A stretch of DNA of 64,000 bases from Acheta domesticus (taxonomy: Eukaryota > Arthropoda > Insecta > Orthoptera > Gryllidae): positions 218,366,611 through 218,430,610 of the forward strand of contig JAHLJT010000631.1 in assembly GCA_031308135.1 (NCBI GenBank), read 5' to 3'. The number at the start of each line of letters is the position of its first letter. The first letter of the stretch is position 1. The notes under the pieces were generated by a model. That model was not told the DNA's origin. It saw only the letters and a program-made list of their open reading frames with translations, and did no database searches. This document shows, piece by piece, positions 11,800 to 28,489 of the stretch. A program made the translations under genes and the position numbers.

Positions 11800-12850
11800 A
11801 TAACGCATTTACTTATGCTGAATCTTTTCACAAGAATGTTCCCTCTCTCTTTCTCACATTTTCCTTGCAACGCGTGAGTACCAATAATATCACATGTAAA
11901 ACTCAATGGCATATCCATGCATACCATAACCAAATGTAAGTGCTCGTAAAGATGAAAAAGCAAGTCACTTGTGAAGTATTATTAAAGTCCTTCTTGACAT
12001 AGCGCAACAGAAAAGTCTCTCTGAAGTGGCAGCTTACTGGAGAGAGTGCTTGTAACAGAAATATGTTGGAAGCAAGAGCTGCACCTTGAAAACGTAAATT
12101 GGTACTAACCACAATCATAATAGACTCTGGAAGTGTTGTCCCCTCCGCCTGTTTCCCAGTGCTCTGGTTTCTACCAACATAAAGGCAGTTTTATAAGAAG
12201 CCCTGATTCGGCTAAGACCGGAGACCCTTTTCTGGCGCACTGTGTTATCTTTACAAATATTGATTGCATTTGCCGTTCTTTAATTTTCTTCTTTATATTA
12301 CTTAAACAATACTAATTCTGTAGGCTCACTGATACGAATTTCAGAATAAATATTTTGTTTGTCTCTTGTTTAGGTACTAAATAAACAAATGACATTGTTT
12401 TTATTGTTGTACCATGCGGATTGTGATTAAAATAACTTCCAAGGATACGTACTCGTATTGTGAATCAACATATAATACAATGCTTTTTGTGTTACATCGA
12501 TTTTGGACCTTCTCAAACTCGTAAGAGAAAGACATCGCTAATAAAGGCTTTCAAATGAAATAAATGACATCAAAAACGTCTCATTTTAGTGAGCTCTCAA
12601 TTACGGTCTACATTAAGCAACTTACACGGGATATAAACGAAGAAAATGCGGCTTGTTTACAGAATTTTCCTTCCAGACTTTCAGTTCACTACTGCATCCA
12701 TACTGAATTTAGCTATCCGTTTGGTTTCGTCTCGATTTTAGGAGAATTTCCGAAACCAACGCCGTAACCCAGCTATGCAAAATCTCTTCAGAAGTCGCGC
12801 TCAGGTGTGGCCGTGTCGTGCGCTGATCGCATTGGTGTTCAGGTTGTATA
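11800..12850. other. AT-rich non-coding stretch
   Basis: No gene or known element recognised. Confidence 0.4.
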
Positions 12851-12899
12851 GGCCGAGTTATTTGGTATTGAATTTCTTCTCCTTGCACCGTCCCCGCTT

Positions 12900-13200
12900 A
12901 GGTACCCCAGAGGCAGCATCGCCATTTGCCCAACAGCGACTCTGATCGGCATGTCCTAGGTTTTAAGTCCTGATGGTGGCAGATTTTCGGCACTACATTT
13001 ATAGCAAGGTTGACTCAGCCACTAACTGCAATGATCTGGAGTTATTCCGTGGTTTCCCCGATCATTGAAAAATGGTAACAAACCAGTCACAAACTGCGCG
13101 CGATCTTCCTTACTCATCATTATACCCTCGTATCCTCTCCTATACCCACCTCTTCCCTTACACACATACACACACTTCCATGCACAACACCACAACATAT
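12900..13200 (-). repeat. Dispersed repeat R1, copy c (inverted)
   Basis: On the minus strand the order aaggaagatcgcgcgcag, tggtttgtta, ggggaaaccacggaataa, ttagtggctgagtcaacc and ccaccatcaggac parallels copies a and b at the left edge of the window. The coherent order identifies a third member of the family. Confidence 0.55.
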
Positions 13201-13397
13201 GTTGGGAGAAAATTCGAGAGTTTAGAGTTTGTCTCGGCTAGGACGGTACCCCTTTGACGGAGATACATGGAAAGGAAAATCTCCTGCAAGCCGACGCTGG
13301 ATCTGGTGCTGAATCTCACGTCTGGCACTAAATCTTACAATCTAGCAGAGGAACTCCATTACCGCCAGAGATAACATTCATTGCAGTAACGGGACTA

Positions 13398-14035
13398 ATG
13401 ACCACAGCAGTAGACGTGGAATCAATCAATCATTCTATCTTTGTGACTTCTACTGGTCAAAACGCCATATATTTCTTAAGTATTACAGATAAAGTATTAC
13501 AGATTTCTAAGGTACTACAGATCATTGTCTTGATTAATGTCGTGAGTGCTTTGCTCCTGCGAGTAATCGTATCGGGTGGAAGTGTTTTCATAGTAATTTG
13601 GTATTACTATAATTAATATGGTTAGTAAAAGTGAAAGTGCGCCCCTTGTTTATGACGATGTGAATATTGTCTTAAAACAATTACAAAATCAAGTGCTTAG
13701 TGCTATTAATAACGTTGAAATTTGCAAAGATGATTTAATTTCATGTCCTCTTAATTTGACCTCTAAATCATGTCATGGCCTCTAAATCATGACATACTTG
13801 GTGTTGCAATTGTTTGAAACTAGTGCCACAGAATGGCACAGACTTTCCGTATAATTTTTCTATTTCCTTGGGTCTAAACTAGCTATTTGGAATTGCCACA
13901 TACTTGTGGCAGCTGCCATCTATCGCCGTCCAAACTACATTATTTTGAAATTTTCTTAATTTTTCGGTTTCCTAACGGTAGAGCCGAAATATAGAGCATT
14001 TAAGACAGTAAAAGCACTCCTAAATGGCAATTTTC
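13398..14035. other. Small open frames, no recognised product
   Basis: There is an open frame at 13398-13616 (72 aa) and a second, starting ATGGTTAGTAAAAGTGAAAG at 13618 (about 54 codons). Neither resembles a family I know. The second begins at a reasonable ATG right after the first and could be a retroelement fragment, but nothing supports that beyond position. Confidence 0.2.
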
Positions 14036-14370
14036 TTTGAAAAATATGGCAATTTTTAAGAAAATGGTGTTTAAGCACTACTAAAAACGCAAAATTTGAA
14101 GATATTTTTCACAGAAAATTTTTGAGTTTTCGAAACACAGGGACAGACGGAGGGACAGACGGACGGACAGACAGACGGACGGACGGACAGACGGACGGAC
14201 GGACAGACGGACGGATAGAGAGACGGATGGACGGACGGATGGACGTTTTGAAAAGAACCACTCTTTCGGTATCAGGGGACCCCAAAACGTGTATTTTGTT
14301 AAAATCTCGAAATCGATTTTTCGCAGCATTACATAACTTTCCCTATACCACGTCCATTACTGCATAAATA
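14035..14370 (+). repeat. (GACGGACA)n-bearing repeat with distinct flanks
   Basis: A GGACAGACGGACGGAC array at 14140-14245 is followed by gaccactctttcggtatcagg-like flank and cgaaatcgatttttcg. The simple-sequence core resembles the R2 repeats, but the flanks differ from those at 7.3 and 29.1 kb, so this is probably a different element with a similar core. The array opens frames on both strands, which are not genes. Confidence 0.6.
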
Positions 14371-16080
14371 CGTACGTATACAGGGAAAATTTAAAAAAAA
14401 CATTGTTTTTGGCTTCCGTTGACCTTCAATATGGAGCATAGGGCTATAACTGTATCTATAACAAAGTAGTGCGTAACGATTTTCCGTGAATAAAAAGACG
14501 TGTGAAATATTGAAGAATGAGCAATATGATCTGATTACGATCTGGTTTTAAAACATTAAAATCGGAACAAAGGAAAATTGAATCGTTCTACATTAAGTCC
14601 ATATAAATAACAAAATGCAGGTGCTATTTATAGTTGCATCAGGCTTTGATCATGGCTTTGTTTTGCAGGCTATCTTTTACTTCACAGTGTTACGTAATAA
14701 AAGGCAGAGAAAAGTAAAAAACAATGTATTTCATGTAGGATTCTGCAACTTAAATGTTAAAGCTTTTTTAATTTTCAGCTAATAAAATTCAAAAGAAATT
14801 TTGTTTAATTCTGACATTCCTTTAAGAATTGTGTTTCTCATAAGTTCATTTCTTTGTTTTTTTATTTGTAATTCTTACCGCAATACATAACTGTGTGGTT
14901 GGTTGCCTACTTATAAAACCGCGGTTTCAAGCTTCTGATAGTCAATGGAAGGTTCTTCATAATGAATCCGTCATCCAATACCATTTATTATGTGTAATTT
15001 TCTACCGTTAAATATTGGAAATAATATTTTGTCTTTTGGTTTAATATCAAATGCGCTGAAACTGCTATATTGCTAAACTTCCTATTCCTTTGCACGTAAC
15101 AGTCTATGCAAGTGCATGTAACACGTTCGTGAGGCAGATGGGATAATTATGAAAACCCTATACAGCAACCAATAACAGATACATTTATTTCATTAGGGAA
15201 CGGGAAAAAATATTCATTAATTTATCAGAAAGCAATACTATTACCAATTGTGAAACGAAAGTGATGTTTGAAGGTAATATTTCATGAAAATGGAAATAAA
15301 AATCTTTTACACACAAATAGAACGTTGCATCAATGCTCTGATTACTTACGCAAAGTACAAAAGTGAAAAAAGTTTGGTCAGAAGGGGATTTCTAAAGGAT
15401 CTTGCTTCATGAAACCAAAATTATCAGGAAGATCGAGAGAAAAATCTGTGCCTACAGCAATAAGAACACGCGGGAGACTTGTAGTGGGAATCCGAAAACG
15501 AACCGAGAGTTCAACGGAGTCACCAACGGGCAACGTGGGACGCTATCTCTGCACATTCAGTTTGTTTGGCGCTTCATACAATTTGTAGTATTTCAACGTT
15601 CTCATATATTTAATAGTATTTTGTAGATGTTAAGTGTTTAAGATTTGAACTAAAAACAATGTGATTGTAAACAATTGTTCATAAGATATTTTTAAAAAAT
15701 GGATTACAATAGTAATCCACGCCACCACTCGCGTTCCAATTTTCAAGGGCGACCACTAAACGCTATCGTTTTGCTACAGATTTCGGGAAGTGTTCTTAAT
15801 CGAACAGGCTTAAATTCCCATAAAATGAAGTAAATCAAATATTTCCAGCCCCAATCACAAACTAAAGCTAAAATATCATACGATTTTGAATAATATCGTC
15901 CGATTATAATGTAAGAACTCACAAGCATACGCTAAAAGACTTAATGTAATGGCTATTGTTGTTGATTTTAAGAATTTAAATTCATAAAAATATTAAGTGT
16001 TAATATTTATTTTCTCCTTTACATGAAGATTCTCTTTGCGAATATGATTATTAATTTACTAAAATGAAACAAAAATATAT
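14370..16080. other. AT-rich intergenic DNA downstream of gene A
   Basis: No gene or element recognised. Confidence 0.45.
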
Positions 16081-16092
16081 TCAGAGAAATAG

Positions 16093-16098
16093 TTTATT
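16093..16098 (-). terminator. Poly(A) signal of gene A
   Basis: AATAAA on the minus strand, about 117 bp past the stop codon. It lies in the context caataaactat, which is repeated at the 3' ends of B, C, D and the stump at 57.6 kb. Confidence 0.75.
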
Positions 16099-16214
16099 GA
16101 ATTCAAGAAAACAGATAAACGAAGGTAACAATCATTCATACTAGAAGACAAAACGAGGAAGAACGAGCAGAGAGCGCCCGGATACAGGTGAGAATGAGAG
16201 GACAAAGAGGAATC

Positions 16215-20076
<3,862 letters not shown>

Positions 20077-20160
20077 GGTGAGAGCGGAGGCGGCGATGGC
20101 GTCGGTGGGACGGCCTCGGGCGCTCTGCCTGTCCAGGGGCAGCGTCTGCCTTTTAAGCCT
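20077..20160 (-). promoter_or_regulatory. Core promoter and 5' UTR of gene A
   Basis: TTAAAA (plus-strand ttttaa at 20151-20156) ends exactly 80 bp from the ATG. With the usual 25-30 bp offset, transcription would start near 20120-20125, giving a 5' UTR of about 45 nt without an upstream ATG. The start codon context is CTCACCATGAAC. Confidence 0.75.
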
Positions 20161-20164
20161 CTCG

Positions 20165-20203
20165 CACACACACACACACACACACACCACACACAACCAT
20201 ACA

Positions 20204-20235
<32 letters not shown>
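20165..20235. repeat. (CA)n tract just upstream of the gene A promoter
   Basis: Interrupted CA dinucleotides (TG on the transcribed strand) begin 9 bp upstream of the TATA-like box. The same tract, at different lengths, is at the same place in the other MNTMLL promoters. Confidence 0.9.
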
Positions 20236-20236
<1 letters not shown>

Positions 20237-20569
20237 GCTCTGCTGCGCCTCGCCGCTCCGCACCCCTCCTAGCCACCCCTCGCACCCCGCCACGCCACGC
20301 ACCGCCGCACCACGCTTCGCCAGGCCACTCGGCCGCATCCGTTTGCACATTCCGAACATTATGATTTATTACGTGCCCCCGGATGCGTTTAGCTTAGAGC
20401 TACTTTTTGCAGCGACTTGGCGATCCTAGAGTTCCAGTGCCGACATTGGCTACATACGAGATAAGTCGAATTCTGCAACATGCTTGAGAAGTTTAGCGGG
20501 CGACTGTCTGATGGTAGGTTTTGCAAGGTTTTCCGATCAAAATCAGGCTCACTCGCAGAGAAATCTGAA

Positions 20570-20970
20570 GGAAGAAATCCTTCGAAAAGTCTGTCATAGT
20601 TGTTTCATAATTGTTCGTAGTCATAATTGTTCAAACAGTCAGTCTTAATTGTTCGTACACTCAGTCGTATCGTTCGTGGCACTCGTTCATAGTCAGTCAC
20701 ATAGTCAGTCACTCGTCATAGTCAGTCATTGAGTGAGACATCTTTCATAGAGTCAGTCAGAGTCGTTTGCAGAGCCAATTACCTACAGAGTCTGCATTGT
20801 CTTTGATAGTCAGTCTTAGTCGTACATTCTTAGTCACAGTCGTACATAGTAACGAAAAGTTACATGTAGTCTTACATGCAATAAGAGCAAACATAATTGT
20901 GAGTGGGTACGCGACACCTTTTATGAATTTAAATACAAGGAGTAAATAAGTCAGTCATAGCCCCAGTAAT
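20570..20970. repeat. AGTCAGTCATAGT-type minisatellite upstream of gene A
   Basis: Variants of agtcagtcatagt and cagtcgtaattgttcgt recur at roughly 20-bp spacing, 500-900 bp upstream of the promoter. Related arrays lie upstream of B and C. Confidence 0.7.
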
Positions 20971-22195
20971 GACATTTTATATTAAAAATGGGCAAGTGTA
21001 GGAATGTTACGAAAAACAAATTGTTTCTGTTTCTCAGTTTTTGTGAAATTTCGTGAAACACTTCACCAAAAGCCATGACGCTGAGTAAATCACAGCTTCT
21101 GTACTTTGCAATTAAAACAAAGACTGTATAGGTAGAGGCTATGCTAAATTTGAAACTAGTTCTTTATAAATAATCGTTTCCCGTTGATTAACCTTTATAA
21201 ACTCTATCTGTGTTTTCAATAAGGCAGAATTCATGTTACCTGACGGAAAAGCGGTTGTTACATTCTGCAAAACTTTTGTGGACAAATACGAATGCGTAGA
21301 GTTAAATCATGACTAGGATGTATTTAATGAACACGGTGGCTTAACAAATATTTTAGGCGTAGAAAACTGTTAAAAATATTATGAAGAAAACTTATCTTTC
21401 TCTATCATAAGTTCTCTCAGAATATTCAATTATCACGGTCTCTGTGGAGAGACGCTCAGTTAGCATCTCCCAATACTACAAACTTATCATCTAATCCCCT
21501 TTTTTGTTTTCGTTACTTAAGAACTTCAATTCTCTGCTGTATGGAAAAATTGCCTAAGAAAATCTGTCCTTTCCCAAACAACAATGAAGTGTTCCCCGCA
21601 AAATGTTTCAGAGGACATTACAAATTGATTTTTCCCATGTAAACATTAATGTTCCCTGGTTGCAAGTAGCCATACGCACATGTTTTACCATTCTTACGCT
21701 CGAGAGAAAATGGTCCGAGGATCTTACTGAACAACCAAGTGTGTTAATATTCTGCAATTTAAATTCAATGAAACTCAGATTATAACTCAGACTTCGCAAT
21801 TCTCCTCTTGAATTAATTAATGGAGATTTCACCGTATAAGTTTGGTTATACATATCAAATATATCAAACATATAGTAAACTCATCTGGAAATCGATTTAT
21901 AGTTAAACACTCATGTGAGTCTTAAACTGTTCATTCATTAATTGCACTATAAATCTGTTTACGAATTCCAAAAACTGTACGCAAAAAAATTGAAAACTCT
22001 ACGAAAAAAAAATATGCAATCACGACCATGAGAGAGTTGTTTATGGTTTCATTAGATATCTACAAATCTGAAAAATACAATAACGTTTTTGTTAATAATT
22101 ACAAGGCGGGTAGAAATTAAAGAAAGCTGCGCAACCAACGGCCATGTGAAATATGTTTAAGGTTTTGTTAGATACCTAGAGAGTGGTAAAATTCC

Positions 22196-23195
22196 NNNNN
22201 NNNNNNNNNNNNNNNNNNNNNNNNNNNNNNNNNNNNNNNNNNNNNNNNNNNNNNNNNNNNNNNNNNNNNNNNNNNNNNNNNNNNNNNNNNNNNNNNNNNN
22301 NNNNNNNNNNNNNNNNNNNNNNNNNNNNNNNNNNNNNNNNNNNNNNNNNNNNNNNNNNNNNNNNNNNNNNNNNNNNNNNNNNNNNNNNNNNNNNNNNNNN
22401 NNNNNNNNNNNNNNNNNNNNNNNNNNNNNNNNNNNNNNNNNNNNNNNNNNNNNNNNNNNNNNNNNNNNNNNNNNNNNNNNNNNNNNNNNNNNNNNNNNNN
22501 NNNNNNNNNNNNNNNNNNNNNNNNNNNNNNNNNNNNNNNNNNNNNNNNNNNNNNNNNNNNNNNNNNNNNNNNNNNNNNNNNNNNNNNNNNNNNNNNNNNN
22601 NNNNNNNNNNNNNNNNNNNNNNNNNNNNNNNNNNNNNNNNNNNNNNNNNNNNNNNNNNNNNNNNNNNNNNNNNNNNNNNNNNNNNNNNNNNNNNNNNNNN
22701 NNNNNNNNNNNNNNNNNNNNNNNNNNNNNNNNNNNNNNNNNNNNNNNNNNNNNNNNNNNNNNNNNNNNNNNNNNNNNNNNNNNNNNNNNNNNNNNNNNNN
22801 NNNNNNNNNNNNNNNNNNNNNNNNNNNNNNNNNNNNNNNNNNNNNNNNNNNNNNNNNNNNNNNNNNNNNNNNNNNNNNNNNNNNNNNNNNNNNNNNNNNN
22901 NNNNNNNNNNNNNNNNNNNNNNNNNNNNNNNNNNNNNNNNNNNNNNNNNNNNNNNNNNNNNNNNNNNNNNNNNNNNNNNNNNNNNNNNNNNNNNNNNNNN
23001 NNNNNNNNNNNNNNNNNNNNNNNNNNNNNNNNNNNNNNNNNNNNNNNNNNNNNNNNNNNNNNNNNNNNNNNNNNNNNNNNNNNNNNNNNNNNNNNNNNNN
23101 NNNNNNNNNNNNNNNNNNNNNNNNNNNNNNNNNNNNNNNNNNNNNNNNNNNNNNNNNNNNNNNNNNNNNNNNNNNNNNNNNNNNNNNNNNNNNNN
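22196..23195. other. Assembly gap of exactly 1000 N
   Basis: A round-number run of N marks a scaffold join of unknown true length. Open frames running through it are meaningless. Confidence 1.
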
Positions 23196-23861
23196 GGAGT
23201 GAGGAGCTCATTCATTCGAGCAAACATTACCTTGTCATTCACAACATTGTGCGGACGGCGCTGTGTGTTGGGCCAGCCCCAGCAACCCCTCGCTGCATAC
23301 CTGGTTCAGTCCTGCGCACCCCACCCGGGGCAGCGCCTCACTGCCCGTGACGACCCTCGCAGCCAGCTGACGGCCTGAGGTTATTCAACTTTGGTGGGTT
23401 GTGCAAGCCGCCTTGCGGAGGCAGTATTTATTTTGCTTTTGTGGTGCGCCGTGGTCGAAAGTCATAAACTGTGTGGCGAACAATTTTTGCTAATTACCTT
23501 TCGACCGGGCGACGAAGAGAGATTCCCCGGCCGCGCTTGGCCGTCAAGAGGGAATTTGCGCAAGGAGAAATCTTTGTCATTGTAATTGTATTAATTTGTA
23601 TTTTTAATTTAACTTGTGTGTGTGCATGACATGTTTTTTTGATTTGGGTAAAGGGGAGCATGCTCGCCGATCTGATTGGTACCAGTTCATTCGTGATTTC
23701 TTACTGAATAAATCCCCCATGTTGTTATATGAATGCAATGCTTCTCATTTGACCCCGACCGCCAGCTTCCTCCATCATCGCCATTTCAGGCCAGACTGTC
23801 TATCGACTGAGCGAGCCGGCTACCCGTCCGAGGCGCTCAACCGAAGACGAAGGGTAGTCGC
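23196..23861. other. GC-richer segment between the gap and duplicate copy 2
   Basis: This segment has no counterpart to the left of duplicate copy 1, so the two copies have different left flanks. It is more GC-rich than its surroundings and contains short open frames without recognisable domains (23391-23585, 23614-23919). It could be an LTR or other element, or sequence misplaced at the scaffold join. No defining ends were identified. Confidence 0.4.
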
Positions 23862-25359
23862 AATATACAGGTATAGAAGCGTATTATTGCCTTCGATACG
23901 GAGTTTGTATACACGGTAAAAGGAAGCTGGAAAGAAAGAATTGTGGTTACGAAGAAATATGAAAACAATTGAATGATTCGACATGTTCTCTTACAGCGGG
24001 AATTATGAGAAAGAATTGTGAAGGGGAATAATGTGAGGAAAATATGAAGACAAACCGAGTGAAGTCAACATCTAGTTAATTAGTAAATAAGTAAATTTAA
24101 ATCAATAAAATCAGATAAAAATTAAAATTACATTTGTATCACGGACGTTAACAGATTCTAATGATTTCAGGCGACGAAAATTCTCTGGATCCAAAGGACC
24201 TTGGGCATTTTGTCCTCGCTCGATCATTAGAAACTTATAACTCCTTGGTGTATAAATAAATACTTATAAAAGGCAACTAAAGGAGCGTTTTTGCAGTAAT
24301 TGTATTTTTATTTCTACTCATTACTCATCACTTTCTGCTTATAACTCATCTCTTTCTTTTTAATTATCATCCCAACCTCTTCTTTTATACTTTTTGTCCT
24401 TCTCTAATGCATATGAATTTGAGTCGTCCTTTATACTGAGGATTGATTTTATTGAAATCGTGACTATTTAAAAAAAGCTTAAATAAGATTTTATCAAATC
24501 TAGCTTTATTTATTATTTATTATACGAATATAGGAAATGCTGGCTTAATAACATAGTGTTGTCAGACCTTTATTAAAACTTTTAAAATTTCAAAACATGA
24601 AAAAGGTTTTTGGAATATGTCTTAGCTTTTCAGTTTTCAAAGTAGATATTTCTTTCTTAGTTCGTTATTATATTACATAGTATTTGTGCTAGAAGAGGAA
24701 ATATGAAAAAGAATAATTCAAATCTTTAATATCTAATTCCAAGAATTTTGAACCTGTCAACAAAAATAATTAATTTAAACTTTGCGTGTTTTCCAGTCTA
24801 AGAGCCTATTTTCGTTTGGTGAAGACGCCGAGCAGAAACATCACTGAGGACATCATCTGCAGGATCGCCGAACCGTTTAGGAATATCTTTTTAATTTAAC
24901 TACAGCTCATTAACCCACTAAACAAAAGTATATAGAGTAATCTGTACAGTCGTGGACACCGGTATAATGATGGGCACAGAAATGGTAAGGGAGTAAGAAT
25001 AAGATTTTCAACAACGAGAGGTCATCTGTATGTAATCTCTGTATCGTGTATGTATTTAAGTTTGCAACCACGGAATATGAATCGAATGCGGCTCCACAGT
25101 GAGCGTAGATACACTTCAGCATTTAGTGATGTGTTCCAATTGTCGCCTTGCATCGAAACGTTGTGGATTCGTTGGTGCGGAGGTATGTACAGTTATTACG
25201 GATTTTAGTCAGCGTCGCTTTCGTCAGTCTACGTCGCCTCCCTTCATTTCCCTCCCTCTCTCTCGTCCGCGAATAAGACTAAATTTTTTAATATCATCTA
25301 ACATAGTCAACATTATGATACAGCACTGAGTTTAAATAGCGTCCAGTGTAAATACTCAC

Positions 25360-25377
25360 CAGCAGCATGGTGTTCAT
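25360..25377 (-). CDS. Second copy of the MNTMLL first exon (alternative or artefactual exon 1 of gene A)
   Basis: Identical to the gene A micro-exon, with donor GTGAGT and phase 0. The only compatible acceptor downstream on this strand is gene A exon 2 at 17685, so a transcript from here would need a 7.7-kb intron spanning the gap and the other exon 1. If the duplication is an assembly artefact, this is simply the allele of 20059-20076. Confidence 0.55.
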
Positions 25378-25462
25378 GATGAGAGCGGAGGCGGCGATGG
25401 CGTCGGGGGGACGGCTCCGGGCGCTCTGCCTGTCCAAAGGCAGCGTCTGCCTTTTAAGCCTC
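25378..25462 (-). promoter_or_regulatory. Duplicate gene A core promoter
   Basis: The TTAAAA box is at 25452-25457, again exactly 80 bp from the ATG. A (CA)n tract at 25466-25519 lies immediately upstream and is less interrupted than in copy 1. Confidence 0.65.
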
Positions 25463-25465
25463 TCG

Positions 25466-25467
25466 CG

Positions 25468-25519
<52 letters not shown>
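25466..25519. repeat. (CA)n tract upstream of duplicate promoter
   Basis: A nearly pure CA run, in the same position relative to the TTAAAA box as in the other copies. Confidence 0.9.
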
Positions 25520-25520
<1 letters not shown>

Positions 25521-25859
25521 GCTCTGCTGCGCCTCGCCGCTCCGCACCCCTCCTAGCCACCCCTCGCACCCCGCCAAGCCACGCCACGCACCGCCGCACC
25601 ACGCTTCGCCAGGCCACTCGGCCGCATCCGTTGCACATTCCGAACATTATGCATTTATTACGTGCCCCCGGATGCGTTTAGCTTAGAGCTACTTTTTGCA
25701 GCGACTTGGCGATCCTAGAGTTCCAGTGCCGACATTGGATACATACGAGATAAGTCGAATTCTGCAACTGCTTGGAGAAGTTTAGCGGGCGACTGTTCTG
25801 ATTGGTAGGTTTTGCAAGGTTTCTCCGATTAAAATCAGGCTCACTCGCAGAGACATCTG

Positions 25860-26250
25860 AAGGAAGAAATCCTTCGAAAAGTCTGTCATAGTTGTTTTCA
25901 TAATTGTTCGTAGTCATAATTGTTCAAACAGTCAGTCTTAATTGTTCGTACACTCAGTCGTAATCGTTCGTGGCACTCGTTCATAGTCAGTCACATAGTC
26001 AGTCACTCGTTCATAGTCAGTCATTGAGTGAGACATCTTTCATAGAGTCAGTCAGAGTCGTTTGCAGAGCCAATTACCTACAGAGTCTGCATTGTCTTTG
26101 ATAGTCAGTCTTAGTCGTACATTCTTAGTCACAGTCGTACATAGTAACGAAAAGTTACCATGTAGTCTTACATGCAAATAAGAGCAAACATAATTGTGAG
26201 CGGTACGCGACAACTTTTATGAATTTAAATACATAGGAGTAAATAAGTCA
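25860..26250. repeat. AGTCAGTCATAGT-type minisatellite, duplicate copy
   Basis: The counterpart of the array at 20.57-20.97 kb, with the same variant order. Confidence 0.7.
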
Positions 26251-27505
26251 GTCATAGCCCCAGTAATGACATTTTATATTAAAAATGGGCAAGTGTAGGA
26301 ATGTTACGAAAACAAATTGTTTCTGTTTCTCAGTTTTGTGAACTTTCGTGAAACACTTCACCAAAAGCCATGACGCTGAGTAAATCACAGCTGTCTGTAC
26401 TTTGCAATTAAAACAAAGACTGTATAGGTAGAGGCTATGCTAAATTTGAAACTAGTTCTTTATAAATAATCGTTTCCCGTTGATTAACCTTTATAACTCT
26501 ATCTGTGTTTTCAATAAGGCAGAATTCATGTTACCTGACGGAAAAGCGGTTGTTACATTCTGCAAAACTTTTTGTGGACAAATACGAATGCGTAGAGTTA
26601 AATCATGAATAGGATGTATTTAATGAACACTGTGGCTTTAACAAATATTTTAGGCGTAGAAAACTGTTAAAAATATTATGAAGAAAACTTATCTTTCTCT
26701 ATCATAAGTTCTCTCAGAATATTCAATTATCACGGTCTCTGTGGAGAGACGCTCAGTTAGCATCTCCCAATACCTACAAACTTATCATCTAATCCCCTTT
26801 TTTTGTTTTCGTTACTTAAGAACTTCAATTCTCTGCTGATATGGAAAAATTGCCTAAGAAAATCTGTCCTTTCCCAAACAATCAATGAAGTGTTCCCCGC
26901 AAAATGTTTCAGAGGACATTACAAATTGATTTTTCCCATGTAAACATTAATTGTTCCCTGGTTGCAAGTAGCCATACGCACATGTTTTACAATTTCTTAC
27001 GCTCGAGAGAAAATGGTCCGATGAATCTTACTGAACAACCAAGTGTGTTAATATTCTGCAATTTTAAATTCATGAAACTCAGATTATAACTCAGACTTCG
27101 CAATTCTCCTCTTGAATTAATTAATGGAGATTTCACCGTATAAGTTTGGTTATACATATCAAATATATCGAACATATAGTAAACTCATCTGGAAATCGAT
27201 TTATAGTTAAACACTTCATGTGAGTCTTAAACTGTTCATTCATTAATTGCACTATAAATCTGTTTTACGAATTTCCAAAAACTGTACGCAAAAAATTGAA
27301 AACTCTACGAAAAAAAATATGCAGTCAACGACCATGAGAGAGGTGTTTATGGTTTCATTAGATATCTACAAAATCTGAAAAATACAATAACGTTTTTGTT
27401 AATAATTTACAAGGCGGGGTAGAAATTAAAAGAAAGCTGCGCAACCAACGGCCATGTGAAATATGTTTAAGGTTTTGTTAGATACCTAGAGAGTGGTAAA
27501 ATTCC

Positions 27506-28485
27506 GAAAACAATTAAACCTTTTTGATTTTCTCAGAAAAATGCAAATACTTTATTGCGTTATTGTCCCACTATTATTGTACTTTTCATACAAACTGAAT
27601 TCTCAGCCCCAATGCATCATTGTCAGGAATTTTGCTGCTGCAGGCCGCTAGTATTTATTAGTTATTTTCTAAACATTTTAAAAAGCACGTAATTGCAGGG
27701 AATTCTTTAGAAAAATCTCTTGTGAAAATTATTTTAGTGAATAGAAAAGCATTATAAAGAGAAAATGTTGGTCAGTGTCACAATTATTTATGTAAAATCT
27801 TCAGGCACGTTCAGTCATTAAATTTGCAAAGTTAGTTTGTCCAAATCAATCACTAATTTAAGTTAAAGATCTTAATACATGAAAGTAACTATTAAATTTT
27901 TATATCTGAAGATATCAACAATTATGTTTATTATCACAACAAATAATCAGTTATGCTTCTTTAATAATCGTTGATTTATTTTTTTATTTCATAGGTAATT
28001 ATGACACATAAATTACATATCTGGATCTATATTGACTAGGCCAAAGGTCTTTAAGCCATTACGTTACCTACAACCTGAAATATTCTCACCTTTTCAATTC
28101 TGATTTTTACATCAGAAGGACTCACATCGCTTCAAAGAAAGAAAAGAGCAGAAAAGTTGTTATAAGTTAAGGCTAAGGAAACTAGAGGCGTTACAATATA
28201 TACCTTTGTTATATTTTAGAAAATTCCTAGAGTTAAACGACACTGAGACCATCATTGTTTTGAGCGCCTCGTTTTCGATTTGTGGACAACATAAAAAATT
28301 GTGTTGAAAATTTTTGAGCGGTTTTTAAGAAAATGTTTTTATTTATAATTGCATTATCTCACGAAGAAAAATCCCAAACACTACCCGTTGCTTGAAAAAC
28401 ACAAATATAATATAATTTTTAGAGTAAATTTAGTTTAAGACAAAAATCTATTTCTTCAAACTTTTAATTGTTCAATGATAACTTC
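27506..28485. other. Intergenic DNA paralogous to 41.55-42.5 kb
   Basis: With the preceding 800 bp, this aligns by eye in order with 40.7-42.5 kb (ttgctgctgca, agtatttattagttatttt, aattctttagaaaaa, ggtctttaagccat, tcaaagaaagaaaagagc). It is part of the ancient unit duplication. No gene seen. Confidence 0.6.
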
Positions 28486-28489
28486 TTAT

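Larger units (their letters stand above)
23862..27505. repeat. 3.6-kb near-identical duplication, copy 2
   Basis: This is the partner of 18561-22195. It continues without a break past 27505 into sequence that in copy 1 is hidden by the gap. It carries its own copy of exon 1 and promoter but no exon 2. Confidence 0.9.

Noticed and set aside
14081..14367. Arg/Thr/Asp- and Pro/Ser/Val-repeat frames over GACGGACA arrays (also 28895-29222)
   Set aside because: These are translations of a simple tetranucleotide array, without gene signals.
22157..23242. Long open frames across the N run
   Set aside because: They consist of unknown bases of the assembly gap.
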